Shown here: in pieces, positions 18,487-26,793 of the stretch | How positions within the stretch are numbered: position 1 is the first letter of the stretch | Layout: the number at the start of each line of letters is the position of its first letter | Source: Helicobacter felistomachi | GTDB lineage: Bacteria; Campylobacterota; Campylobacteria; Campylobacterales; Helicobacteraceae | Direction: 5' to 3' | Assembly (NCBI RefSeq): GCF_030296895.1 | Contig: NZ_AP028022.1 | Span: 620,001 to 684,000 of the forward strand | DNA length: 64,000 nt | Made by a program: the position numbers and the translations under genes | Notes under the pieces: generated by a model | Databases searched by the model: none | What the model was told of the DNA's origin: nothing | The model's input: only the letters and a program-made list of their open reading frames with translations

Positions 18487-19022
18487 TATTTTGCCTTAAT
18501 GACCCCGACAACAGCGTTGTTTGGGTTTTCAAGCACCTTGATGTGGGCGGGGACTTGCAAATCCCGCACCAAAATCGCATCCCCCACATCTAAAGCGGAC
18601 ACATCAAGCTCAAAGTGGGCGGGCAAATTCTCAGGCACGCATTCCACTTGCACGCGGGCTTTAGAGAGCATTAAAATCCCCTTGTTTTTTAAGCCCACAG
18701 GCGTGCCGGTGGTTTTGACCGGGATCAAGAATTTAGACTTCAAGCCCTTTTGCAAAACGAGCAAATCCACATGGATCAAGGCGTTGGTTACGGGGTCTTT
18801 TTGGTAGGCTTGCACCACGACATTGTAACTGGCTTGCCCGACTTTCACCATAAAGTCTAAATGGGGTTTGTGTTTGACAAAACGGATAAAATCGTTTGTC
18901 TTAAAAGTGGCATGGACATTCTCCATGCCTTTGGCGTACAAATTCGCCATCAAAACCCCTTCTTTACGCAACGCTTTTTTAGCGGATTTGCTAAGCGCGC
19001 CCCTAGCTTCACCTTCTAACAT
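18486..19022 (-). CDS. rplY: Ribosomal protein L25 (general stress protein Ctc type)
   Basis: 178 residues; binds 5S rRNA. The start at 19022 (MLEGEARGALSKSAKKALRK) is preceded by AGAAGGATAGCC; a longer frame to 19082 lacks such a site and reads through promoter-like sequence. The N-terminal 5S-binding domain (GVLMANLYAKGMENVHATFK) and the C-terminal TL5-type beta domain (IPVKTTGTPVGLKNKGIL) are present, giving the long two-domain form. First gene of rplY-pth-lptG. Confidence 0.93.
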   Translation of the reverse strand: MLEGEARGALSKSAKKALRKEGVLMANLYAKGMENVHATFKTNDFIRFVKHKPHLDFMVKVGQASYNVVVQAYQKDPVTNALIHVDLLVLQKGLKSKFLIPVKTTGTPVGLKNKGILMLSKARVQVECVPENLPAHFELDVSALDVGDAILVRDLQVPAHIKVLENPNNAVVGVIKAK

Positions 19023-19161
19023 GGCTATCCTTCTATCTTTAAAGATTAATGGGCGTGGACCATCCACAGAAATAAACAGCAATTCTAATCTTAAACAACT
19101 TAGACAACGCTTATATTTAAAAACATGCCCGATTTTGGCTTTAAAATGCTAGCATGGGCGC

Positions 19162-19782
19162 ATGTTTTGTCGAAAACCTAAGTTTTACAAAAGACATTTT
19201 GCATGGGCGCTTTTAACCACAATTTTACCCCTTAAGGCTAAAAATTTAAGCTACATGTCTTCATCTTATGAAATTGGCATGGTCTATCTCAAACCTTTAA
19301 ACGCCAACAAACCCTTACAAGGGGCTTCCATCACTTGGGGTTATGAAATCAACCCTAAAAACTCTCGGGTTTACAGCCGTTATTATATTTTTTTAGATTA
19401 TGGAAATGTCTTGTTGGGGCAGACTTCTAAACAAGCAAATTTGTTTACTTACGGCGTTGGTGGGGAACTGATGGTGTCTTGCAACCAAAACCCCATTAAC
19501 TCTTGGACTTTGTTCTTTGGCTTACAGCTGGGGGCAAACTCGTGGGTGATCAACCAAAAAGTCTCGGATTTGATTGAGAACACTTGGAACTCGTTTAAGG
19601 ATTTTTCATTCAAGCCAGCATATTTTCGGGCGATGGGGACCTTTGGGGTGCAGTTTAGAACCATTGTTACATGGCACATCGTGGATGTGGAAGTGGGCAT
19701 GAAGGTCTTTTTAAACCCCGAACCTAAAAGCCCCTTCGAGCGCAATCTTTTATTCTTCATCTCACACGCTTGGCATTTTTAG
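19162..19782 (+). CDS. Small Helicobacter outer membrane protein
   Basis: 206 residues. A signal-like hydrophobic stretch (FAWALLTTILPLKAKN) is followed by SSYEIGMVYLKP and alternating beta-strand pattern (ITWGYEINPKNSRVYSRYYI, FTYGVGGELMVSC). The last residue is Phe after ISHAWHF, the usual end of outer membrane barrel proteins. This resembles the Hop/Hof/Hom group, though shorter than most. Adjacent genes are divergent (rplY) and convergent (tonB), so it is monocistronic. An 8- or 10-strand barrel is likely; function unknown. Confidence 0.7.
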   Translation: MFCRKPKFYKRHFAWALLTTILPLKAKNLSYMSSSYEIGMVYLKPLNANKPLQGASITWGYEINPKNSRVYSRYYIFLDYGNVLLGQTSKQANLFTYGVGGELMVSCNQNPINSWTLFFGLQLGANSWVINQKVSDLIENTWNSFKDFSFKPAYFRAMGTFGVQFRTIVTWHIVDVEVGMKVFLNPEPKSPFERNLLFFISHAWHF

Positions 19783-20297
19783 CCTTGCATGATTGCCAGC
19801 AACTCCAAAGCGGTTAACTTTAGATTAACCACTTGAGATTAGTATCTTGGGGCGTTTCCAAATTTTGCAAAGAAGAGCAAAGAACAACAAGACGACAACA
19901 ACAGCAACAAAAGTAGCTCTCTCCAACAGCTAAGAGGCTACCCATTTTGGGTGGTTTAAGCTTCTAGTCTGTGCCTGCTTAGGTGCTTAAAACACGGGCA
20001 TGATTCTACTATAAAGATTTTGTTTTGTCAAGCTATGTGGGTTTTTTCTGCAAATAACACACTTTTATGTGTATTTAATACTCAAAAATCTAGAGTAGAG
20101 CAAGGCTTAAGGTAAAGAGCAAATTGATGGCGAGCCACCAAACCTTGAGCAGGCCTCCAAAAAAGGCAGGTCCACACCAAAAATCTCTAAAAAAGCGCGC
20201 CCCTAAGCAAACTAAATTCTTGGCAAATAAGCCTTTGGCAGGGGCAAGCTTTCAAGCCCTTAGCAGAGCTAGGCCCTAACAACCCACAAACTTTAAT
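19783..20297. other. 515-bp gene-free region between OMP and tonB
   Basis: No open frame of note. It holds a CAA/AGA-rich stretch (19870-19918), a short hairpin ACCCA-TTT-TGGGT (near 19939-19951), a near-palindrome around AACACACTTTTATGTGTATTT (20046-20066) and a purine/pyrimidine mix without recognisable SRP, tmRNA, RNase P or 6S motifs. It could hold an unannotated small RNA or be leftover sequence; nothing decisive is visible. Confidence 0.3.
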
Positions 20298-21125
20298 TCA
20301 CTCATCTTTGAGTGTGTAGGCAATGGGGATTCTTATGCGCACGACTTGTTTAGGTGTGGGGAAGAGACTTGAGGCTTCTTTGACGGCTTGCAAGGCGGCG
20401 TGGTTTAAAATGTCTGAGCCCGAGCTTTTAGAGATTTTAATGTCTGTGGTTCTGCCATCGGTGTTTAGCACAAATTCCACCAACACCTCTCCCTCAATGC
20501 CTCGAATCATCGCCATGCGTGGGTAGCGATTCTTGGAGGAAATCGCCATTTGGATTTTCATCAAGAAGGCATCGCTCACGCCCTGATTGTACGCCATTGA
20601 GCTGGTTTTTGCCCCCTGAGAAGTTTGGTTAGACTCTTGAGTCTTCTTAGGTTCTTGTTTCTTGTCTAGGTCTTTGGCTTTGGCCTGCTCCTCTTTTTTG
20701 GGCTCGGGCTTAGGCTCTTCTTTGGGCTTAGGCTCGGGTTTTGGCTCAGGTTTGGGAGCGGGCTTTGGTTCAGGTTTTGGCTCGGGTTTGGGTTTAGGAG
20801 TAGGTTTGGGCTTTGGCTTAGGCTCGGGTTTAGGCTTTGGTTTAGGTTTAGGTTTGGGGTGGGGCTTTGGCTTAGGCTCGGGTTTAGGTTCTTGTTTGGG
20901 CGGGGTGGGGACTTGCTGTGTGTGCTCTAGGTGGGTAGCATGGGTGTCGATGCTGGCTAGGCTCATCGTGATGCTCCTATTGCCAGATTGCGCCAAACTT
21001 TTTGGGTGATCCTGCATATAATGAAGAGCCAACAAAAACCCTAAAGCGTATAAAACGCTTGTGATGACAAAGCTCACACGGGTGGACGACCTACTTTTTT
21101 TCTGTGGAGATGGAGAAGTTTTCAT
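20298..21125 (-). CDS. tonB: Energy transducer TonB with long Glu-Pro-Lys-Pro spacer
   Basis: 275 residues. An N-terminal membrane anchor ([20 protein letters not shown]) is followed by a periplasmic spacer of about 70 residues made of PKPEPKPK-type repeats, a charged Lys/Gln/Glu segment, then the globular C-terminal domain ([21 protein letters not shown] ... [11 protein letters not shown]) that contacts TonB boxes of outer-membrane receptors. Third gene of exbB-exbD-tonB; its start overlaps the end of exbD by 35 bases. In H. pylori this operon serves nickel and haem/iron uptake. The spacer is built from in-frame short DNA repeats (about 20700-20900), so its length can vary without a frame change. 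Confidence 0.93.
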   Translation of the reverse strand: MKTSPSPQKKSRSSTRVSFVITSVLYALGFLLALHYMQDHPKSLAQSGNRSITMSLASIDTHATHLEHTQQVPTPPKQEPKPEPKPKPHPKPKPKPKPKPEPKPKPKPTPKPKPEPKPEPKPAPKPEPKPEPKPKEEPKPEPKKEEQAKAKDLDKKQEPKKTQESNQTSQGAKTSSMAYNQGVSDAFLMKIQMAISSKNRYPRMAMIRGIEGEVLVEFVLNTDGRTTDIKISKSSGSDILNHAALQAVKEASSLFPTPKQVVRIRIPIAYTLKDE

Positions 21126-21480
21126 GGTTTAGGTCTTTAAGAACATCGATGATTTCTATAAAAGTGCCAAACTTCGAATCTTTATCGCTACGCAAATCCA
21201 CTAAGGTCTTGGGGTCTAGTGTCTTGATGAGCGCGCGCAACTCCTCTACACTCTTGGGTTTGTCATCTACAAAAATCCCATCGTTTTTATCCACAACAAT
21301 CGTGACTTTCTTTTCATCTGGGGAGGCTTTTTGGGCACTGCTCGCACTGGGTAAGTTGACCTTAATCTTGCCTTCAGCGATGAAAGTAGACACGCTCAAA
21401 ACCAAAGCCAACAACACCAGCATCACATCAATGAAGGGGACAATGTTGAGCCCATCGCCCCTCCTTAATTTAGAGCGCAT
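21091..21480 (-). CDS. exbD: Biopolymer transport protein ExbD
   Basis: 129 residues. The single membrane helix ([19 protein letters not shown]) contains the essential Asp of ExbD/TolR/MotB in [10 protein letters not shown]. It is followed by the periplasmic domain ending [18 protein letters not shown]. The ATG at 21480 overlaps the exbB stop by one base. ExbD with ExbB forms the proton-driven motor that energises TonB. Confidence 0.95.
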   Translation of the reverse strand: MRSKLRRGDGLNIVPFIDVMLVLLALVLSVSTFIAEGKIKVNLPSASSAQKASPDEKKVTIVVDKNDGIFVDDKPKSVEELRALIKTLDPKTLVDLRSDKDSKFGTFIEIIDVLKDLNHENFSISTEKK

Positions 21481-21932
21481 TAGACACCCTTTTTACGCAT
21501 GAGACGAAAATTTTCAGACAACACATCGCTTTTACGCAACATGGCGTTGTAAGCCACTAGGGTGGGGATCGCCACGATCAGCCCAAAAGCTGTGGCTTTT
21601 AGGGCTAAAGACAAGCCCAAAGTGATGGCTTTTGCGTCTAGTCCTGTGGAGCTGGTGCTCATGTCATAGAAAGTTACCATCACACCTAAAACTGTGCCCA
21701 AAAGCCCGACATAGGGTGCGTTTGAGAAGACAATGTAAAGAGTCGTTAAGTTCTTACTCAGGTCTAAATCGAGTCGATCGGGGTCGTCATACAAGCTAAA
21801 ATCGAGTCTACTGTAAAAAATGATGCGCTCAATGGTGAACCATATTGCCACAAAGCTCATCACCCCCAAAGTTACAAAAATTGCAATGTCCACATATTCG
21901 CCAATCACCTTAACAGAAAGCCCAGATTCCAT
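21480..21932 (-). CDS. exbB: Biopolymer transport protein ExbB
   Basis: 150 residues with three membrane helices; the central pore segment reads [20 protein letters not shown] and the last [20 protein letters not shown], the MotA/TolQ/ExbB signature. It is the short epsilonproteobacterial form. The ATG at 21932 follows AAAGGACAACC, and a strong promoter with an embedded palindrome lies just upstream. Confidence 0.95.
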   Translation of the reverse strand: MESGLSVKVIGEYVDIAIFVTLGVMSFVAIWFTIERIIFYSRLDFSLYDDPDRLDLDLSKNLTTLYIVFSNAPYVGLLGTVLGVMVTFYDMSTSSTGLDAKAITLGLSLALKATAFGLIVAIPTLVAYNAMLRKSDVLSENFRLMRKKGV

Positions 21933-21961
21933 GGTTGTCCTTTAAACAAAAATAAGTGTTG

Positions 21962-21990
21962 ACTATATTACATTTGTAATAAAAAGTCAA
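21962..21990 (-). promoter_or_regulatory. exbB promoter with palindromic operator
   Basis: On the minus strand TTGACT (21990-21985), 17 bases, then TATAGT (21967-21962) form a near-consensus promoter about 30 bases upstream of exbB. The spacer is dominated by TATTACA-AA-TGTAATA (21981-21966), a perfect inverted repeat with a two-base centre. A repressor bound there would block polymerase. NikR and Fur both control this operon in H. pylori; which one binds here is inference. Confidence 0.7.
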
Positions 21991-22276
21991 GGAAAAATAT
22001 TTTCAAATAACAACAATAATAGGTGTGATTTTGGATTTTGTTAACCTTGATAAATGCCCTGCTTAAATGTTTCGTATGTGCTCAAATATGGCAGAACCTA
22101 CCTAAATTCTAATGCGCCCTTTTTACCCCCATCACCTTGACTTTTTACATGGTGGTCTTCTTGGTCTTTTTTCTGTCTTCTTTTCTGTTCTCAGGTATTA
22201 CCATGAATGTGGCGGCACGGATGATGATTATTGAAACCTTAAGCTTTTAAATATTGATGTGGGCAGTTGTCTAGCC
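21991..22276. other. Gene-poor stretch with a short membrane-like frame
   Basis: AT-rich upstream part (21991-22090), then an open frame on the plus strand ending at 22250 that reads LTFYMVVFLVFFLSSFLFSG and then ITMNVAARMMIIETLSF. It has one hydrophobic helix but no convincing start or ribosome site, so it may be the tail of a lost membrane protein gene. Confidence 0.25.
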
Positions 22277-22690
22277 TTACTTCCTGCCCTCCCTAAGTAT
22301 CTGCAGCAAGTGCTGGATGTGGGCTAATTGCTCGTGGCAGGTTTTAAGGTCTTTGAGACTCTTGGGATCTTTGTAGCGTTCTCTTATGATTTTGACCTCC
22401 TGGGGCTTTTGCTCAAGGTATTTCTTGCTGTCAAGCTCTAAGGCCTTGATGTGCTGGTTTTGTTCTTGTAAGTGGATTTGGTTTTGTTCTAGCTTTTCCT
22501 TGAGCGCGCCATTCTTGTTAAACAAGTGCGCTAGCCCGCCTGGCGCGCCCAAAAAAGGCTTAAGCTGAGTACCTCCACCAAGATGAAGAGGTGGGGCATT
22601 ACTCCAACCGCGCCCTAAAGCCCCACAAAGCAGAATGCTTTGCTCTTTAGCTAAGGGGATAGTTGGCGCATGCTCTTGAGAGCATAACAA
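22277..22690 (-). CDS. Coiled-coil hypothetical protein, probably a fragment
   Basis: 137 residues. The first 50 are Gly/Pro/Leu-rich without domain character (GGGTQLKPFLGAPGGLAHLF). Residues about 58-130 form a strongly charged helix with heptad character (LKEKLEQNQIHLQEQNQHIKALE) and end HIQHLLQILREGRK. It abuts the left end of IS copy 2, so its 5' part may have been cut off by the insertion. I do not recognise it; this type of short coiled-coil protein is common among accessory genes of Helicobacter. Confidence 0.4.
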   Translation of the reverse strand: MLCSQEHAPTIPLAKEQSILLCGALGRGWSNAPPLHLGGGTQLKPFLGAPGGLAHLFNKNGALKEKLEQNQIHLQEQNQHIKALELDSKKYLEQKPQEVKIIRERYKDPKSLKDLKTCHEQLAHIQHLLQILREGRK

Positions 22691-22722
22691 AAGACAATCA
22701 TCTTAAAGTGTCAGCTAAGATA

Positions 22723-22762
22723 ATTCTGTATAAATCATATCATTAATTCTATATAAATCATA
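22723..22762. repeat. Pair of 17-base direct repeats at left end of IS copy 2
   Basis: ATTCTGTATAAATCATA (22723-22739) and ATTCTATATAAATCATA (22746-22762) differ at one base. They are not present at copy 1. They may belong to an intact left end that copy 1 has lost, or to the target. Confidence 0.5.
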
Positions 22763-22768
22763 CACTGC

Positions 22769-23144
22769 ATGCAAACTATCAAATACAAGAATACAAGAGC
22801 AACAACAATCTTGTCTATACTTGCAAATACCATGCTGTGTGGTGTCCTAAATACAAGAGAAAAGTTCTTGTAAATCAGGTAGAGATAAGATTGAAACAAA
22901 TTGTTTTAGAAGTGGCACAAGAATTAGAGGTGGAGATTTTAGAAATGGAAACAGATAAGGACCATAGAAACTCCGCTGCGCTCATTTTGGAGTGATGAAG
23001 TTTATTAGAACAGCTAAAGGCAGAAGCAGTCGGCTTTTAAGGCAAAGTTTGTGCATTTGAGAACAAGACTACCCACACCATGGACAAACTCTTGTTTGAT
23101 TTCTTCTATAGGGGGGTGCGCCTTTGAAAACAAGTGGAAAGACG
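22769..23144 (+). pseudogene. tnpA: TnpA relic, IS copy 2
   Basis: ATG at 22769 opens MQTIKYK, but an eight-base duplication throws the frame so that KSNNNLVYTCKYHAVW is read in another frame. The HUH region is scrambled exactly as in copy 1, and an extra one-base loss (23043-23046) further breaks the distal part. Inactive. Confidence 0.8.
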
Positions 23145-24132
23145 ATGTTAATCGCCTACAAGCAGAAACTCTACCATGCAAGCAAGCACAAGCACATCAG
23201 CAAGCTTCTACGCTTTTATGGCATTTGCTACAACCATGGTATGGCTTGGCATAAGAGATATGAAGGCTCTACAAGAAACACTTAAATCTCTACACTCTGC
23301 AAAGCACATCACCAAACTCAATGAAAACAACACACTTTGCTTTTTTAAAACTTTGGGTTCTCAAACCTTGCAGGAGTTAGTAGAGAGGATAGACAAGGCT
23401 TATCAAAGATTTTTTTAAAAACAAGGCAGACCTCCTAGATTTAACTTGTGCCTGGTGTGTGGAGAAAAACGCCAAGCGTTTTCCCCTAAACCTGCAGGCA
23501 CTAACAGCGTGGGGCTTGCTGGGTTAAAAACATTTCTCACCTGCTCTCATGGCGCACAAATCCCCTTACCTTTATTTTTCTCTAAATATTTGTTATTTTG
23601 ATGAAATCTTGTTCTAAATCTCTAAAAAGAAAAGAGGCTCGAATCACCGCTTGAAAGCTAGATGAAGGCTTGCTAGATTGCACAGAAAAATCAAAAACCT
23701 GAGAACAGACTTTTTCTACAAGCTTGCCAATAGTCTAGCCAGACAATACGCCACTATTTTCATTGAAGACTTGAACTTGAAGGGTATGGTTAAACTTTGG
23801 GGGTGCGCAAGCCGAAGGGTTGCGCGTCTAATGCCAAACTGCGAGGACTGTTATAATGCAAGGGCTATCCTCTAGAGAGAAAAACCCAAGTGGTTATAGG
23901 TCTCATCAAAAGCGTTGCTTTTGTTCCCAGCTCTAAAACTTGTTCTAGCTGTGGAGCACTTAAAGAGGATTTGAGCCTAAAAGATAGAGAGCGGGCCTAT
24001 AATGCCTGCCAAAATTATCTCTCTTGTGGCTTTTCTTTGGATAGAGACTTCAATGCAAGCATTGATGTTCATAGAGAGCGGGCTTGCTCTTGGAGTCAAG
24101 GCTGTAAAACATGCCTAGTGGGCAAACCTTGA
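23145..24132 (+). pseudogene. tnpB: TnpB relic, IS copy 2
   Basis: Same order of fragments as in copy 1. It keeps LCFFKTLGSQTLQELVERIDKA in one frame (intact slightly longer here), then the GLKTFLTCSHG region without its RuvC-I Asp, FIEDLNLKGM and the zinc ribbon CSSCGALKED. The final frame (23890-24132) is identical to copy 1. Inactive as a guided nuclease. Confidence 0.8.
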
Positions 24133-24138
24133 TGATTC

Positions 24139-24172
24139 CACACTCCCCCTAGCTTTAGCTAGGGGGAGTGTG
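24139..24172 (+). repeat. Right-end hairpin of IS copy 2
   Basis: Identical 16-bp stem with two-base loop as at 4457-4490, directly before TCAA. The flanks diverge from copy 1 right after TCAA. Confidence 0.85.
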
Positions 24173-24269
24173 TCAAAAGGACGTTCTCTATCGCCAGCAT
24201 TAAAGAACAGCCTAAAGGGAGTTTTGCTAGAATGGGGGGTTTAGCATTTAGGCCACTAAAGGAGAGCGC

Positions 24270-25223
24270 ATGCTGTTTGGGATCATTGGGGTTGGGGGGT
24301 TTATCGCACCCAAGCACATCAAAGCCATTTATGAAACCGGGCATGTTTTAGATTGTGCTGTAGACATACACGACAGCGTGGGGGTTTTGGATCAATACTA
24401 TTTAGATTGTGAGTTTTTCACGAGTTTAGAGGACTTGCACCAATATTTGCAAGAATGCAAAGCCGTAGAAAAGTTTTTGGATTACATGGTGATTTGCACG
24501 CCCAATTATTTACATTTCGAACACATTGAATTTGCCCTTTCACACGGCATCAACGCTATTTGTGAGAAGCCCTTAGTGCTCGACCCAGGCGAACTGGATG
24601 AAATCCGCAACCTAGAGAAAAAATACAACAAGCGGGTGTTTAGCATCATGCAACTGCGCATGCACCCTAATGTGATTGACCTAAAAAAGAGCGTGCAGGC
24701 CGCGCTCTTAGAAGAGCCGGATAAAATTTACGACATTTCGTTAACCTATTTGATCTTGCGGGGCAAATGGTATTTTAATTCGTGGAAGGGCGATGAGGAG
24801 CGCAGCGGAGGGTTGGCCTTGAATCTTTGTATCCACTTCTTAGACATTTTGCTAGACATCTTTGGGGCGGTGGTGGATTTTGCGGTGCATGTGCACGAGC
24901 ACGATTGCATTGGCGGGGTTTTGCATTTAGAACACGCCCATGTATCGTGGTTTCTCTCGATAAACCCCGCCAAATTAGGCCTGCACCACAACAGCTCTTA
25001 CCGCTCCTTGGTCTTAGAAGGGCAGGAAATTGACTTTAGCCATGGGGTAGAGGATTTATGCACCAAGAGTTATCAAGAAATCATCAGTGGGGAGGGGCTA
25101 GGCTTGGAGGATGTGCGCCCCGCTTTAGAGCTGGCCTCAGACATCCGGCGTGCCAACATCTCACGCACCGATGAAGAGTGCCACCCGCTCTGCCACAAGG
25201 CCGCCTGTAACCACCACAACTAA
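24270..25223 (+). CDS. Gfo/Idh/MocA oxidoreductase, WbpB/WlbA-like sugar dehydrogenase
   Basis: 317 residues. The N-terminal NAD-binding fold begins FGIIGVGGFIAPKHIKAI; the sugar-binding motif CEKPLVLDP and the catalytic region LTYLILRGKWYFNSWKG, GGLALNLCIHFLDILLDIFG match WbpB/WlbA, which oxidise C3 of UDP-N-acetylglucosaminuronate on the way to diacetamido uronic acids for O-antigen. The start ATG at 24270 follows AAAGGAGAGCGC. It lies 93 bases after IS copy 2 and 9 bases before gatC, apparently as a two-gene unit. No partner aminotransferase or acetyltransferase is near, so the pathway assignment is tentative. The C-terminus is unusually His/Cys-rich (CHPLCHKAACNHH). Confidence 0.8.
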   Translation: MLFGIIGVGGFIAPKHIKAIYETGHVLDCAVDIHDSVGVLDQYYLDCEFFTSLEDLHQYLQECKAVEKFLDYMVICTPNYLHFEHIEFALSHGINAICEKPLVLDPGELDEIRNLEKKYNKRVFSIMQLRMHPNVIDLKKSVQAALLEEPDKIYDISLTYLILRGKWYFNSWKGDEERSGGLALNLCIHFLDILLDIFGAVVDFAVHVHEHDCIGGVLHLEHAHVSWFLSINPAKLGLHHNSSYRSLVLEGQEIDFSHGVEDLCTKSYQEIISGEGLGLEDVRPALELASDIRRANISRTDEECHPLCHKAACNHHN

Positions 25224-25232
25224 AGGACAAAT

Positions 25233-25517
25233 ATGCAAATTGACGACACGCTCTTAGACAAACTCGCCAAGCTCTCCATGCTAGAGATCGCTTCCAATGA
25301 AAAAGAAAATCTCAAGGGGCATTTAAAAGAGGTGTTGGAGTTTGTAGATAGGTTAAACGAAATGGATTTGAAGGACGTGGAGCTAAAAAGCGGTTTAAAA
25401 ACCCCCCTAAGAGAGGACGAAGTGATCCACGATCTGCAAATCTCTAAGGATGTCTTAGCCCATGCCCCAAAGGCTGAGGAGGGCTACTTCATTGTGCCTA
25501 AAATCATAGAAACTTAA
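25233..25517 (+). CDS. gatC: Aspartyl/glutamyl-tRNA amidotransferase subunit C
   Basis: 94 residues. Typical GatC: LLDKLAKLSMLEIASNEKENL, then VLEFVDRLNEMDLKDV and the linker ending FIVPKIIE that threads between GatA and GatB. Part of the GatCAB enzyme that converts Glu-tRNA(Gln) (and Asp-tRNA(Asn)) to the amidated form; Helicobacter lacks glutaminyl-tRNA synthetase. gatA and gatB are not adjacent, as usual in the genus. It ends overlapping the convergent membrane-protein gene by four bases. Confidence 0.93.
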   Translation: MQIDDTLLDKLAKLSMLEIASNEKENLKGHLKEVLEFVDRLNEMDLKDVELKSGLKTPLREDEVIHDLQISKDVLAHAPKAEEGYFIVPKIIET

Positions 25518-26710
25518 GGGTGTTTTTGCAGCACCGCATAACGGGCTGCCACCTTGTGCTTGTAGACAATCTCTATGTCTGCGCGCCGATCTTGCTGGAT
25601 CAAATACAAATCCCCCCCAAAACCAATGCCATAGAACTTAAGCCGCAGTGCCATTTTGGGTGAAAGGGTGTTGATTCGATCGATCCCCCGACTTTCAAGT
25701 GCGCTGGCGAGCTCTTTGGCGACATAGTGGGTGTGCACGAACCGGTTATACCCCCCACCCCACAACAGCGTGCTCTCCAGCAAGAGCGTGCCAAAGACCA
25801 AACTGTAGCGGATGCGGTAGTGGCTGCGGAAAATGGGTAAATGTAAGCGGATGCTAGAAAGTGCCCTTTTGAGCAAAATGGGCATGCCGCAAGCCCCATA
25901 GCTTAAAAACTCTGGGCTGGGCTCTTGACGCAAAGAGAGCAGGAGGGGCAGACAAAAACCTATGGCCCCCACCACCCCCACCAAACTTTCTTGTTTATAG
26001 TCTTTCACCACTTGGGCGTAGAGGGTGTAAGGATAGTAAATGCATAAAAAGGGGGAGTAGAGGATGAGTGTTAAAAAGAGGGTGTTTAAGAAAAAGCCCT
26101 GTGGGATGCCCGCTATGGGCGCAAAGGTGTAAAAGTTCACACAAAAGGCGCAAAACAAATACCCCCCGAGCAGCCGCTGTTTGTGTTTGAGGGCATTGAG
26201 CAACAACCCGATCAGCAGCACCGCGCAACTCGCATCTAAGAATATAGCTAAGCCCACCAAGAGATAAATAAAATATGTGCGAAACAAGAGTAGGCACAAG
26301 AGGGCTAGGGTGATGAGTAGGCTCACCTTGCCCAGCAAAATCGCCCCTAATTGCACGCCGGGCAAGAGGGCAAAGGTGATGGCCGCTAGGAGCGGATCGT
26401 AGGGCTTTTGGGCACACATTTGCACGCTCAAGAGATAGATGAGGACAATGTTTAAGCCATGCAAGAGCAGCCCAGGCAGACGCAGGGCTAAATCTTTAGG
26501 CAACAAGGCACTATCCACAAAGGCATGCAGGGCGTTTAAAAGGATTTTGTCCAGAAAATAGTGCGGCGGACTAAAGTAGAGCAGGGCTTCTTGATAACTC
26601 ACAGAGATTTCTAAACTTTTAAACACCCCTAAGCTTAAGCTAAGGGCCACGAGCAACCCCAAGCATAAATGGTAAATCGCAGTAGGGGTGTTTTGGGGCA
26701 AACTACTCAA
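25514..26710 (-). CDS. Polytopic membrane protein, glycosyltransferase-39-like
   Basis: 398 residues with about nine membrane helices and a soluble C-terminal domain of about 100 residues. After the first helix lies a loop with SYQEALLYFSPPHYFLDKIL, then LRLPGLLLHGLNIVLIYLL; this placing of an acidic loop followed by R-L-P resembles ArnT/PMT-type lipid-linked sugar transferases. The assignment is weak because the canonical DE motif is not obvious. It stands alone on the minus strand. Confidence 0.5.
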   Translation of the reverse strand: MSSLPQNTPTAIYHLCLGLLVALSLSLGVFKSLEISVSYQEALLYFSPPHYFLDKILLNALHAFVDSALLPKDLALRLPGLLLHGLNIVLIYLLSVQMCAQKPYDPLLAAITFALLPGVQLGAILLGKVSLLITLALLCLLLFRTYFIYLLVGLAIFLDASCAVLLIGLLLNALKHKQRLLGGYLFCAFCVNFYTFAPIAGIPQGFFLNTLFLTLILYSPFLCIYYPYTLYAQVVKDYKQESLVGVVGAIGFCLPLLLSLRQEPSPEFLSYGACGMPILLKRALSSIRLHLPIFRSHYRIRYSLVFGTLLLESTLLWGGGYNRFVHTHYVAKELASALESRGIDRINTLSPKMALRLKFYGIGFGGDLYLIQQDRRADIEIVYKHKVAARYAVLQKHP

Positions 26711-26793
26711 GGGGGTTAAAAAAACTTGGGATACACATCAAAATCCTTAGCGTGAAAAGTCGCATTATACCCTAGAAAAATAAACCCCCAAGA

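Larger units (their letters stand above)
22711..24176 (+). mobile_element. IS200/IS605-family element (ISHp608-like), decayed, copy 2
   Basis: Second copy of the element at 3062-4494, sharing all its major lesions (scrambled HUH region, broken tnpB, interrupted zinc ribbon). It ends in the same 16-bp hairpin and TCAA (24173-24176). Differences are few: a one-base loss at 23043-23046, an extra T near 23341, an extra C near 23564 and an eight-base duplication (AATACAAG) near 22786. The left part is longer than in copy 1 and contains two 17-base near-identical direct repeats (22723-22739 and 22746-22762). Confidence 0.85.

Noticed and set aside
19023-19082. Upstream extension of rplY
   Set aside because: No ribosome site; AGAAGGATAGCC directly precedes ATG 19022.
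19870-20030. Possible tmRNA or SRP RNA
   Set aside because: No tag frame ending in an alanine-type tail and no GGTCAGG/GGAAG SRP core; the A-rich stretch alone is insufficient.
20662-21009. Plus-strand frame rich in Gly, Leu and Ser opposite tonB
   Set aside because: It is the mirror of the Glu-Pro-Lys-Pro codon repeats; low complexity, no start site.
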